In this document: piece after piece, positions 16,887 to 24,998 of the stretch
How the letters are laid out: every line of letters begins with the position of its first letter
Position numbering within the stretch: the stretch's first letter is position 1
Assembly: GCA_947464595.1 (NCBI GenBank)
Contig: CANHXO010000007.1
Span: 1-43,859, forward strand
Source: Cytophagaceae bacterium
GTDB lineage: Bacteria > Bacteroidota > Bacteroidia > Cytophagales > Spirosomataceae
DNA length: 43,859 bases
Direction of reading: 5' to 3'
The notes under the pieces: model-generated
The model's database searches: none
What the model was told of the DNA's origin: nothing
What the model saw: only the letters and a program-made list of their open reading frames with translations
Translations under genes and position numbers: made by a program

Positions 16887-19800
16887 ATGAATTTAAAATC
16901 CTTCTGGGCGCTATCACTTATTTCTCTGTTTTTAGCTAACTCACTTTTCGCTCAAACGACTTATCCCACCAACGATGTGGCTACCCCTCGTTCTGGGCAC
17001 TATGCATTGATCAATGCAAAAATTTATAAAGACGCAAAAACGAGTCTTAATTCAGCCACTTTGATTATCAAACAAGGTAAAATAGAAGCTGTGGGGGCTA
17101 ATTTGCCTATACCCAAAGATGCCATCATTATTGATTGTAAAGGGAAATCTATTTATCCCTCCTTTATTGACATCTACAGTGATTATGGGATGAACCCAGC
17201 GCAGTCTTCCACGACTAACTATCGGTCTCCTTCCCAAATGCTTTCAAATACCAAAGGACCCTATGCTTGGAATCAAGCTTTAAAATCTGAGGTTTTACAT
17301 GTTAAAAACTTTAACGTGAATGATGCTAGAGCCAAGGAGTACAGAAGATTGGGATTTGGTTCCGTGCTCACACATCAAATGGATGGGATTTCACGGGGCG
17401 CTGGTTTACTAGCAACCCTTGCCAGAGAAAAAGAAAACATGGTGATACTTAAAGAAAAAGCATCTGCTCACTTTTCTTTCGACAAGGGCTCTTCGACGCA
17501 AGAATACCCAAATTCTTTGATGGGGAGTATCGCTCTTTTACGCCAGCATTTTTTAGATGCCCAATGGTATAAAACCAAACCAAGCCAAGAAGGATTAAAT
17601 CTTACCCTTCAGTCATTTAATGATCATGCGGGGCTACCACAAATTTTTGAAGTGTCAGATAAATGGTCCGTTTTTCGGGCAAATAAAATTGCGAATGAAT
17701 TTGGTATTCAATACATCTACAAAGCGGGAGGAAATGAATATCAAAGAATAGAAGAAGTTAAGGCATTAAAAGGATCCTTTATTTTGCCTTTAAATTTTCC
17801 GCAAGCGATGGATGTGGAAGACCCCAATGACGCTCGATTTGTCAACGTTTCAGATTTAAAACATTGGGAGCTGGCACCGACCAACCCAGCAGCTTTTGAA
17901 AAAGCAGGGATTCCTTTTGCTTTAACGGCCAATGGGCTTAAAGACATAGGCCAATTTCTTCCTAATCTAAAAAAGGCTATTCAAAATGGTTTGTCGGAGG
18001 AAAAAGCGTTAGAAGCTTTAACAACTATTCCAGCCTCACTTTTAGGCGTGTCAAGCACCGTTGGCAGTCTAGAAGTAGGTAAGTGGGCCAATTTTCTAAT
18101 AACCAATGGACCGATCTTTGCCGACAAAACAGTAATCATTGAAAACTGGATTCAAGGTTCAGCCTATGGTATCTCTACAGAAGCTAAATTGGACTTGGCT
18201 GGGAAATATAAATTTTCGATGGGAAGTCAAAGTGCTCAATTATCCGTAACAGGAGAATCGGGAAGCTACAAAGCTCAATTCATCGGAAAAGATACGTTAG
18301 CGGTGGAATTTAGTCATAAAGACCAATTGGTCAATTTAGCCTATACTTCTAAAGCTGATCAAGGAAAAAAAACACGCTTGTCTGGTGATTTTTATGGCAA
18401 CGCGATTTTGGGTACGGGCCAATTAGCTAACGGAGAGTGGGTTTCTTGGAATGCCACTCGAGAAGCTAATCCAGATACAGCAAGCAACAAAAAGCGTTCC
18501 TTAAAATCAGAAGAAGTAGGTTCAGTCGTGTTTCCTTTTAATGGATATGGACAAAAATCGATTCCAAAATCAGAAACAATTTTGATCAAAAACACCACGG
18601 TTTGGACCAATGAGAAATCAGGCGTTTTAAAAGATTCAGACGTTTTAATTAAAAATGGGAAAATTGCCTCCATTGGGAAAGGCTTGAAAGACCCAACAGC
18701 CCGTGTGGTGAATGGTGTAGGGAAACACGTGACAGCAGGAATTATCGACGAGCATTCTCACGTGGCCGCGAGCGGTGGAATTAACGAATGCTCTCAATCT
18801 GTCACTGCAGAAGTACGAATTACGGATGTAATAGACCCTGAAGATGTAGACATGTATCGCCAGTTAAGCGGAGGAGTAACATCGAGCCATATTTTGCACG
18901 GTAGTTGTAATACAGTCGGAGGTCAAACTCAATTGTTGAAATTTCGCTGGGGCCAAACAGCCGAGGGCTTGAAGTTTGCTAATTGGGATCCATTCATCAA
19001 GTTTGCTTTAGGGGAAAATGTGAAACGATCATACAATCCATCAAACCAAAGGTTCCCAGATAGTAGAATGGGAGTCGAGCAGGTATTAACCGATGCATTT
19101 ACGCGCGCCCGAGATTATGAAAAGCAGGGACCCGGAAAACGCATCGACTTAGAATTAGAGGCTTTGGTCGAAATCTTAAATCATAAAAGGTTTATTACTT
19201 GCCACTCCTACGTGCAAAGCGAAATTAATGCCATGATGAAAGTGGCAGATAAATTTGGATTCACCGTAAACACGTTTACACATATTTTGGAAGGCTATAA
19301 AGTCGCCGATAAGATGAATGCACATGGTGCTCATGCATCAACATTCTCAGACTGGTGGAATTACAAAATGGAAGTAGTCGATGCGATTCCTCAAAACGCC
19401 TTTTTGATGCAGAAAAATGGAGTAAATGTTGCTATCAATTCTGATGATGCAGAGATGGCACGTCACTTAAATCACGAAGCAGCTAAATCCATTAAGTATG
19501 CAGGGATGTCAGAGGAAGATGCACTTAAAATGGTGACTTTGAATCCAGCAAAAATGCTTCATGTCGCTGATCGAGTGGGTAGCATTAAAGAAGGGAAAGA
19601 TGCCGACTTAGTTATTTGGTCCGATCATCCCTTAAGTATTTATGCAAAAACAGAAAAGACGATTGTAGATGGAGCGGTCGTTTTTGATCGAGAAGTGGAT
19701 GCCAAATTGCAAATTGAATTGAAAAAAGAAAAACAAAGATTGATTCAGAAAATGATTTTGGCGAAAAAAGGAGGTGCTTCTACGAGGCCTATGGCCCCAT

Positions 19801-19895
19801 CGTTTAGAGAAGAAAATATGTGCGAAGATGATCACGGACATGGAAAAAGTCTTTGGGATCGCATTTCCCAACGAATGATTTTAACAGAAAACTAA
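16887..19895 (+). CDS. Secreted tandem amidohydrolase-family protein
   Basis: The 1002-residue protein has a signal peptide (MNLKSFWALSLISLFLANSLFAQ). It contains two amidohydrolase-like units. The first (~30-430) keeps the fold signature (SATLIIKQGKIEAVG, GSLEVGKWANFLI) but has IDIYSDYG where active enzymes have HxH, so it looks catalytically dead. The second (~555-985) is intact: DEHSHVAA (His623, His625), TCHSY (His773), FTHILEGY (His799), NSDDAEMARH (Asp853) and the closing VGSIKEGKDADLVIW. A ~100-residue linker joins them. It likely hydrolyses a cyclic amide or peptide-like bond in the periplasm. The partner gene downstream encodes another unit of the same fold. Confidence 0.85.
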   Translation: MNLKSFWALSLISLFLANSLFAQTTYPTNDVATPRSGHYALINAKIYKDAKTSLNSATLIIKQGKIEAVGANLPIPKDAIIIDCKGKSIYPSFIDIYSDYGMNPAQSSTTNYRSPSQMLSNTKGPYAWNQALKSEVLHVKNFNVNDARAKEYRRLGFGSVLTHQMDGISRGAGLLATLAREKENMVILKEKASAHFSFDKGSSTQEYPNSLMGSIALLRQHFLDAQWYKTKPSQEGLNLTLQSFNDHAGLPQIFEVSDKWSVFRANKIANEFGIQYIYKAGGNEYQRIEEVKALKGSFILPLNFPQAMDVEDPNDARFVNVSDLKHWELAPTNPAAFEKAGIPFALTANGLKDIGQFLPNLKKAIQNGLSEEKALEALTTIPASLLGVSSTVGSLEVGKWANFLITNGPIFADKTVIIENWIQGSAYGISTEAKLDLAGKYKFSMGSQSAQLSVTGESGSYKAQFIGKDTLAVEFSHKDQLVNLAYTSKADQGKKTRLSGDFYGNAILGTGQLANGEWVSWNATREANPDTASNKKRSLKSEEVGSVVFPFNGYGQKSIPKSETILIKNTTVWTNEKSGVLKDSDVLIKNGKIASIGKGLKDPTARVVNGVGKHVTAGIIDEHSHVAASGGINECSQSVTAEVRITDVIDPEDVDMYRQLSGGVTSSHILHGSCNTVGGQTQLLKFRWGQTAEGLKFANWDPFIKFALGENVKRSYNPSNQRFPDSRMGVEQVLTDAFTRARDYEKQGPGKRIDLELEALVEILNHKRFITCHSYVQSEINAMMKVADKFGFTVNTFTHILEGYKVADKMNAHGAHASTFSDWWNYKMEVVDAIPQNAFLMQKNGVNVAINSDDAEMARHLNHEAAKSIKYAGMSEEDALKMVTLNPAKMLHVADRVGSIKEGKDADLVIWSDHPLSIYAKTEKTIVDGAVVFDREVDAKLQIELKKEKQRLIQKMILAKKGGASTRPMAPSFREENMCEDDHGHGKSLWDRISQRMILTEN

Positions 19896-19909
19896 AATTG
19901 ATACATCAC

Positions 19910-21208
19910 ATGAAAAATATATTATATATCGCAATATGCTTGGTTTCATTTCCTTTGTTTTCACAAGAAACCATGCATCCTTCGCCTGTACAATCCAAAA
20001 AAATCGTGATTACTGGGGGTACCTTACACATAGGCAATGGACAAGTTACCCCAGGCAATATCATTATTGAGAAAGGAAAATTGAAGATTGAAATGAGCGC
20101 ACCTTCTTTAACAGGTGATATTGAGCACATTGATGCCACTGGAAAACATATTTATCCGGGCATTATTGCGCCTAATACCAACCTAGGTTTGGTGGAAGTA
20201 AGCTCCACAAAATCAACCGTTGATAATGTAGAAATAGGTGATATTCATCCTAATATTCGATCGATCGTTGCCTACAATACTGACAGTAAAGTGATCAATA
20301 CGCTGCGCTCAAACGGAATTTTGTTGGCCCAAATTGTGCCGAGTGGAGGCTTAATGCCTGGCACTTCAACCGTGGTCCAATTAGATGCATGGAATTGGGA
20401 AGACGCAGTTTATGCTTTGGATAATGGCGTACATTTGACGATGCCTGCACTAATTAATCGGCCATCTTTTTGGGGTTCTCGTCGAAGAGACGGAGATGTT
20501 GACCAAGTTAAATTGGGACTCGAGCGCATCGATTTAGCCAGAAGTTTTTTCAAAGAAGCGCAAGCATATTTAAACGAAAAAACACATGCGGCGACAAATT
20601 TGAAATACGAAGCTTGCAAAGGATTGTTTGACCGATCTAAATCTTTGTATGTCAACTGCGATCTCGTGAAGGAGATGTTGGCCGCCATACATTTAGCTGC
20701 TGAATTTAACTTTAAATTAGTCATTGTCGGTGGTACGGATGCTTGGATGATTGGGGATATTTTGAAGGAGAATAAGGTCGCAGTTATATTAGCTGAGCCC
20801 CATAGCCTACCTGCTACGGATGATGATGCGGTAGACCAACCGTATAAAACGGGAGCGATGTTGCAAAAAGCGGGGGTCTTGTTTACGATTTGTCAAGATG
20901 GAACTGATGGACATAGCCAACAACGTAACCTCGTTTTTCAGGCAGGAACCATGGCGGCTTATGGCTTAACTAAAGAAGAAGCATTGCAAGCAATTACCTT
21001 AAATGTGGCTAAAATATTGGGTATTGATGCTCGGACCGGTAGTCTTGAAAATGGGAAAGATGCGAATATTGTCATCTCTAGTGGCGACTTATTAGACATG
21101 AAATCAAGTATTGTCACTCATGCCTTTATTCAAGGGAGGTCCATAAATTTAGATAATAAGCATAGCCAATTATTTGAAAGATATAAATATAAGTATTCGA
21201 TTAAATAA
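19910..21208 (+). CDS. Amidohydrolase-like secreted protein lacking the metal-binding HxH
   Basis: The start at 19910 (MKNILYIAICLVSFPLFSQ) gives a clean signal peptide, 14 bases after the previous stop; an open frame from 19853 inside that gene is rejected. The 432-residue protein has the amidohydrolase N-terminal sandwich (KIVITGGTLHIGNGQ), GKHIYPGIIAPNTNLG where the HxH should be, and the C-terminal ARTGSLENGKDANIVI. Asn-Thr-Asn replaces His-x-His, so hydrolysis by the classical mechanism is doubtful. It resembles the first half of the preceding protein, suggesting duplication, and may act as a partner subunit. The strong terminator at 21232 ends this two-gene unit. Confidence 0.8.
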   Translation: MKNILYIAICLVSFPLFSQETMHPSPVQSKKIVITGGTLHIGNGQVTPGNIIIEKGKLKIEMSAPSLTGDIEHIDATGKHIYPGIIAPNTNLGLVEVSSTKSTVDNVEIGDIHPNIRSIVAYNTDSKVINTLRSNGILLAQIVPSGGLMPGTSTVVQLDAWNWEDAVYALDNGVHLTMPALINRPSFWGSRRRDGDVDQVKLGLERIDLARSFFKEAQAYLNEKTHAATNLKYEACKGLFDRSKSLYVNCDLVKEMLAAIHLAAEFNFKLVIVGGTDAWMIGDILKENKVAVILAEPHSLPATDDDAVDQPYKTGAMLQKAGVLFTICQDGTDGHSQQRNLVFQAGTMAAYGLTKEEALQAITLNVAKILGIDARTGSLENGKDANIVISSGDLLDMKSSIVTHAFIQGRSINLDNKHSQLFERYKYKYSIK

Positions 21209-21231
21209 CGTTGGAATCCCTTTAATAAATG

Positions 21232-21265
21232 AAAGGAGTAGAATCTAAATTCTACTCCTTTTTTT
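21232..21265 (+). terminator. Rho-independent terminator
   Basis: A perfect 13-bp stem, AAAGGAGTAGAAT with its inverted copy, closes a CTAA loop and runs into seven T residues. It lies 24 bases after the stop of the amidohydrolase-like gene. The following 180 bases to 21446 hold only a short inverted repeat, AATGTC-N7-GACATT (21281-21299), possibly an operator for the small regulator. Confidence 0.85.
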
Positions 21266-21446
21266 ATACAGCAAAATGAGAATGTCTTGTAATGACATTT
21301 GTGGATTTTAACTACATAAAAATGCTTCGTTGGCCTTATCTAAATCAGTATAGTTATTAAAAATCACTTTATTGTACCATTTTGTTGTTTATTTCAATAA
21401 GTATTTGAAATATGTATTCATTATTAACCACTAAACTTTTAAGACC

Positions 21447-21653
21447 ATGAAAACCAAATTGAATTTCTCGGTACTTTTAATTAAATCCCGCAGAACGAAA
21501 CGATTAACCCAACGTCAGGTGGCGACGGCCGTTGGAGTAAGCCAAAGTGCCTACAATTATTGGGAATCTGGAAAACATTATCCAAACGTCCAAAAGATTT
21601 TTTCACTGACGCGGGTTTTAAGTATTCCCATTGAAGAAATGATAGGCGGTTAA
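21447..21653 (+). CDS. Small XRE/Cro-type HTH transcription regulator
   Basis: This is a stand-alone helix-turn-helix of 68 residues. The domain covers residues ~8-66: LLIKSRRTKRLTQRQVATAV (helices 1-2), then recognition helix SQSAYNYWESGKHYPN, the WExG(K/R)xxP hallmark of the XRE family. There is no ligand-binding or dimerisation extension. It has its own terminator, so it is likely monocistronic. A short inverted repeat (21281-21299) upstream may be its binding site, which is inference. Too small to assign to an antitoxin system, and no toxin gene is adjacent. Confidence 0.88.
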   Translation: MKTKLNFSVLLIKSRRTKRLTQRQVATAVGVSQSAYNYWESGKHYPNVQKIFSLTRVLSIPIEEMIGG

Positions 21654-21659
21654 CGAAAT

Positions 21660-21691
21660 AATCCTTGGACTTAAACTCCAGGGATTTTTTT
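21660..21691 (+). terminator. Rho-independent terminator
   Basis: The arms AATCCTTGGA and TCCAGGGATT pair over 10 positions (one T-G wobble) around a 7-base loop and run into T residues. It lies 6 bases after the regulator stop. Confidence 0.75.
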
Positions 21692-21711
21692 ATTCCTTTG
21701 CTTAATATGAT

Positions 21712-21719
21712 TACCTTTG
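21712..21719 (+). promoter_or_regulatory. Possible Bacteroidota -7 box, leaderless transcript
   Basis: TACCTTTG matches TAnnTTTG. It lies only 4 bases before the first ATG (21724) of the lipoprotein gene, so transcription would begin at or next to the start codon. No -33 element is seen at the right distance. Confidence 0.3.
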
Positions 21720-21723
21720 ATTG

Positions 21724-22284
21724 ATGATGAATGATCTGAAAAAATTAGCAAGTTTTGTTTTTGTTTTAGGATTGCTGTTAAGTTGCAGCAGCTCTGAGGA
21801 ATCGCTTCAGAAGAATACTTATTTTGGATGGTCGACTTTCTTGAAACAGCAAATTAATGGGTTAGCCAATTCAAATCAAAGGGTTCACAAGACAGCAGTG
21901 CTGGACGGGAAAAAAGAAGTAAAACTGGTATCCAATTTAGATTGGGAAAAGGAATTTGCTTTATACTTAGAGGCGGATCTAAATAAACCAGCTTATGAAA
22001 AGAGTTATGATAATCTTTCGGAGCCTGGATTTTATTGGTACTCCTTGAAAAAAGACGAAAATTTACCCGTTAAAAAGATGATTGTTCACTTAGATGCTGA
22101 GGAGCGTCCTTCCAAAGTGGAAATAGAAATTGCTCAAAAAAACTTTTTATTTGAGACGCGTAAAAAGCTATTTATGAATTTTTCGGAGGGTCGCATTCAA
22201 ACCTATTACATTGAAGGGATGCAGCAGTTTTTTTTAGCAGAACCGACTTCCTATAAAATATTAGGCGTGTTAATCGCCAAATAA
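21724..22284 (+). CDS. Putative lipoprotein of unknown function
   Basis: The start is ATG 21724 (or 21727); a TTG at 21721 is less likely. The N-terminus is a lipoprotein signal, LKKLASFVFVLGLLLSC, with lipobox Cys21 followed by Ser residues and acidic residues. The mature ~165 residues are hydrophilic with predicted beta strands (REFxLYLEAD-like, FYWYSLKK, MIVHLDAEERPSKVEIEIAQ). I do not recognise a named family. It sits between an XRE gene with its own terminator and the convergent cysM gene, which it overlaps by 15 bases, so it is probably transcribed alone. Confidence 0.75.
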   Translation: MMNDLKKLASFVFVLGLLLSCSSSEESLQKNTYFGWSTFLKQQINGLANSNQRVHKTAVLDGKKEVKLVSNLDWEKEFALYLEADLNKPAYEKSYDNLSEPGFYWYSLKKDENLPVKKMIVHLDAEERPSKVEIEIAQKNFLFETRKKLFMNFSEGRIQTYYIEGMQQFFLAEPTSYKILGVLIAK

Positions 22285-23145
22285 TCCGCTCGATAAATAC
22301 CGATCTCCACGATCACAGATAATACAAACAATCAAGCCTTCCTCCAATTCATTTGCAAGTCGAATGCTTGCTGAGACGCCTCCTCCACTACTCATTCCTC
22401 CAAAAACACCTTCCACCTTGGCTAGTTTTCTCGTCATCTCGACAGCCTCCTGTTCGGATACATCCATCACGCGATCGACTCTTTGGGGATCAAAAATTTT
22501 GGGTCTATATTCGATGGGCCAACGCCTAATTCCGGGTATTTTAGAGCCCTCCGTTGGTTGGCAACCTACAATTTGAATAGCAGGATTTTGCTCTTTTAAA
22601 TACATGGAAGTGCCCATAATCGTTCCCGTGGTACCCATGGAGCTGACAAAATGAGTTATTTTCCCATGCGTATCTCGATAAATTTCCGGACCTGTTGTTC
22701 GGTAATGGGCTAAATAATTATCAGGATTTTCAAATTGATTTAGTAAGATGAATTCGCCTGATGCAGCCTTTTCTATGGCATAGTCTCGGGCGGATTCTAT
22801 GGTTTCAGTTAAAGTTACCTTTGCTCCAAAAGCCTCCATCGTTAGAATTCGTTCTTTAGTCGAATTGGATGGCATAGCTAACTCTATTTCAATCCCATAT
22901 AAACGCGCAATCATCGCCAAAGCAATTCCTGTATTTCCTGAAGTAGCTTCGATTAGCTTAGTTCCCGCTTTTATATCGCCTCGCGCTAATGCTCCCTGAA
23001 TCATGCTTTTTGCCGCGCGATCTTTGACGGAACCACCGGGATTATCTCCCTCTAATTTCCCAAAAATTTTAACTTTAGGATTATTATGTAAACGAGTGAG
23101 TTCGACTAATGGGGTATTGCCAACCAAATCTAACAAGTTGCTCAT
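22270..23145 (-). CDS. cysM: Cysteine synthase B (O-acetylserine sulfhydrylase)
   Basis: A PLP fold-type II enzyme of 291 residues that makes cysteine from O-acetylserine and sulfide or thiosulfate. The N-terminal signature LVGNTPLVEL, the PLP lysine in GGSVKDRA (Lys41) and the substrate loop EATSGNTGIALA (67-78) are all present. SSMGTTGTIMG is the phosphate-binding Gly-rich loop, and GCQPTEGSKIPGIRRWP the region typical of CysM rather than CysK. The short C-terminus also fits CysM. It starts 1 base after the cysE stop, so the two are translated as a unit. CysM versus CysK is assigned by motif type only. Confidence 0.93.
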   Translation of the reverse strand: MSNLLDLVGNTPLVELTRLHNNPKVKIFGKLEGDNPGGSVKDRAAKSMIQGALARGDIKAGTKLIEATSGNTGIALAMIARLYGIEIELAMPSNSTKERILTMEAFGAKVTLTETIESARDYAIEKAASGEFILLNQFENPDNYLAHYRTTGPEIYRDTHGKITHFVSSMGTTGTIMGTSMYLKEQNPAIQIVGCQPTEGSKIPGIRRWPIEYRPKIFDPQRVDRVMDVSEQEAVEMTRKLAKVEGVFGGMSSGGGVSASIRLANELEEGLIVCIICDRGDRYLSSGLFGD

Positions 23146-23146
23146 C

Positions 23147-23956
23147 TTAGCCTTTGATTAATTTTGAATTTGCTTGATGGTAAATTTTTGTATGTGCAGG
23201 CACGCTGTGTGTCAACCAAACATTTCCTCCTATGATAGACTCTTTTCCCACAATCGTTTCTCCCCCTAGGATGGTTGCTCCTGAGTAAATCACCACGCCA
23301 TCTTCAATACTTGGATGCCTTTTTATAGAGGCCATTTTCTTATCCACCGAAAGTGCACCCAGGGTTACACCTTGATATATTTTAACTCGCTCACCTATCA
23401 TACACGTTTCTCCTATCACAATTCCAGTCCCATGATCCATGAAAAAATAACGTCCAATTTTTGCCCCCGGATGAATATCGATGCCCGTTTTTGAGTGGGC
23501 ATATTCTGTTAATATCCTTGGAATCAACGGGATTGATAGTTGGTGCAGCCCATGAGCCAACCGGTAAAAAGCCATGGCATAAAATCCAGGATAGGTTCTA
23601 ATTACTTCATAATCAGTACTTGCTGCGGGGTCACCTTGCACCATAGCCTCCACATCAGTCAATAATAATTCGTGGATTTCTGGAATTTTATGAAAGTATT
23701 CTTGGGCCAATTTTTCAGGAGATTCTTTCAACTCTCCTTTCATGGAATGTAAAATACTCTCAAGGCCAGTTTCTAAACTATCAAAAATGGATTTTAATTC
23801 TGCCTTAGTTTTACAATGCACTTTTGATTGCTCAGGGAATAGGGTTAAAACTATTTTAGTAAATAGATTTTTGATTTCAGACGTGGCTGGGAACGCTTGC
23901 GTCTGAATGTGTTTTTCCAAAATGTTTGTAATGAAGGACTCAGGCAGCATATACAT
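23147..23956 (-). CDS. cysE: Serine O-acetyltransferase
   Basis: The enzyme acetylates serine with acetyl-CoA, the step before CysM. The N-terminal helical domain (~1-145) carries the DPAA motif (109-112). The left-handed beta-helix begins near residue 158 (IDIHPGAKIG, MDHGTGIVIGET, GVTLGALS, RHPSIEDGVVIYSGATILGG). His162 and Asp174/His175 are the expected catalytic and substrate residues. At 269 residues it is of the EpsC type. ATG at 23956 or 23950 are both possible starts. The C-terminus (HSVPAHTKIYHQANSKLIKG) is of the kind that docks into cysteine synthase. Confidence 0.93.
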   Translation of the reverse strand: MYMLPESFITNILEKHIQTQAFPATSEIKNLFTKIVLTLFPEQSKVHCKTKAELKSIFDSLETGLESILHSMKGELKESPEKLAQEYFHKIPEIHELLLTDVEAMVQGDPAASTDYEVIRTYPGFYAMAFYRLAHGLHQLSIPLIPRILTEYAHSKTGIDIHPGAKIGRYFFMDHGTGIVIGETCMIGERVKIYQGVTLGALSVDKKMASIKRHPSIEDGVVIYSGATILGGETIVGKESIIGGNVWLTHSVPAHTKIYHQANSKLIKG

Positions 23957-23961
23957 ATTTT

Positions 23962-24996
23962 TTAACTTTTAAATTTAGCTAGTTCATAAGCTAAAACCGA
24001 ATTTACTTGCAAGTTTGTGTCTAAGGTATCCATTTCTAAACGTTCAATTTGAGCTTCATCCCTCTGCTTTAACCCATGTAGATATGCTTTGTCATAATAA
24101 TTTAAGGTTATATCTGCCACTTCGCTAAAATCATCTATCTCTAGGCTCTCTACCGCTTTTTGAAAATGTTGGCCCCCTAAACGTTTCTTGATTTTTTCCA
24201 AGGCTCTTAATAAGTCTGCTTTTGGATATTGCGCATACACATTGACCAAATGTGGAAGTCGGTATTTGGCGTCTATATCCAAAAATAAACAAGGAGATTT
24301 TCTCAATCTCAGATAAAACGATTCCGTCATAAACACCTTGCCGATATGCCTACTTTCATCTTCAACCCAAATCGGTTTATTGAAATCCATTTGACGCAAT
24401 TCACGATGCAATAAATTTTCAAAGTGCTCACTACTAGGTTGCTCTTCCAAACCTAAATGCCCAAAAGCTGAACCTCGATGATGCGCAAGTCCTTCCAAAT
24501 CAATGACTTGAATTCCTCTTTTTTTCATCTCAATCAAAATTTCTGTCTTGCCACTTCCCGTTTTTCCACCCAATACTTGTAGTGGAATCTCTTTTTCTAA
24601 TTCAGTTAAAACGGTTTTTCGGTAGGCTTTATAACCGCCAACTAAAATTTTAACTTCCAATCCTGCTGTTTCAAAAAGCCAGGCCATGCTCCCTGAGCGC
24701 ATGCCGCCACGCCAACAATGTACCAAAATGACTCCGTTAGGGGCTAATTTTTTAACTTCTTTTACCCATCGGGCCAATTGTGGTCCCACGATTTCCAATC
24801 CTAATTCTATCGCTTCCTCCTTGCCTTTTTGCTTATAGGTGGTTCCTACCTGAGCTCGTTCCTCATTGCTAAAAATAGGAAATGAGATCGCTCCTGGAAT
24901 ATGTGCTCTTTCAAATTCACCGGGTGACCGAACATCGATGAGCGGATATTGATCGGCTTGCGCCAAAAATGATATAACATCTAGTTTTTCGGGCAT
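23962..24996 (-). CDS. mnmH: tRNA 2-selenouridine synthase (SelU/MnmH)
   Basis: The enzyme converts 2-thiouridine at wobble position 34 of certain tRNAs to 2-selenouridine through a geranyl intermediate. An N-terminal rhodanese domain (~1-125) has the active loop HCWRGGMRSGS with Cys94. A P-loop follows, GGKTGSGKTE (143-152), with the remaining NTPase-like domain to residue 344. The length fits the family. It lies between bshC (2-base gap) and cysE (5-base gap), so it shares their transcript. A selenium donor gene (selD) is not in the window. Sulfur or selenium handling may explain the grouping, which is inference. Confidence 0.92.
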   Translation of the reverse strand: MPEKLDVISFLAQADQYPLIDVRSPGEFERAHIPGAISFPIFSNEERAQVGTTYKQKGKEEAIELGLEIVGPQLARWVKEVKKLAPNGVILVHCWRGGMRSGSMAWLFETAGLEVKILVGGYKAYRKTVLTELEKEIPLQVLGGKTGSGKTEILIEMKKRGIQVIDLEGLAHHRGSAFGHLGLEEQPSSEHFENLLHRELRQMDFNKPIWVEDESRHIGKVFMTESFYLRLRKSPCLFLDIDAKYRLPHLVNVYAQYPKADLLRALEKIKKRLGGQHFQKAVESLEIDDFSEVADITLNYYDKAYLHGLKQRDEAQIERLEMDTLDTNLQVNSVLAYELAKFKS

Positions 24997-24998
24997 AT

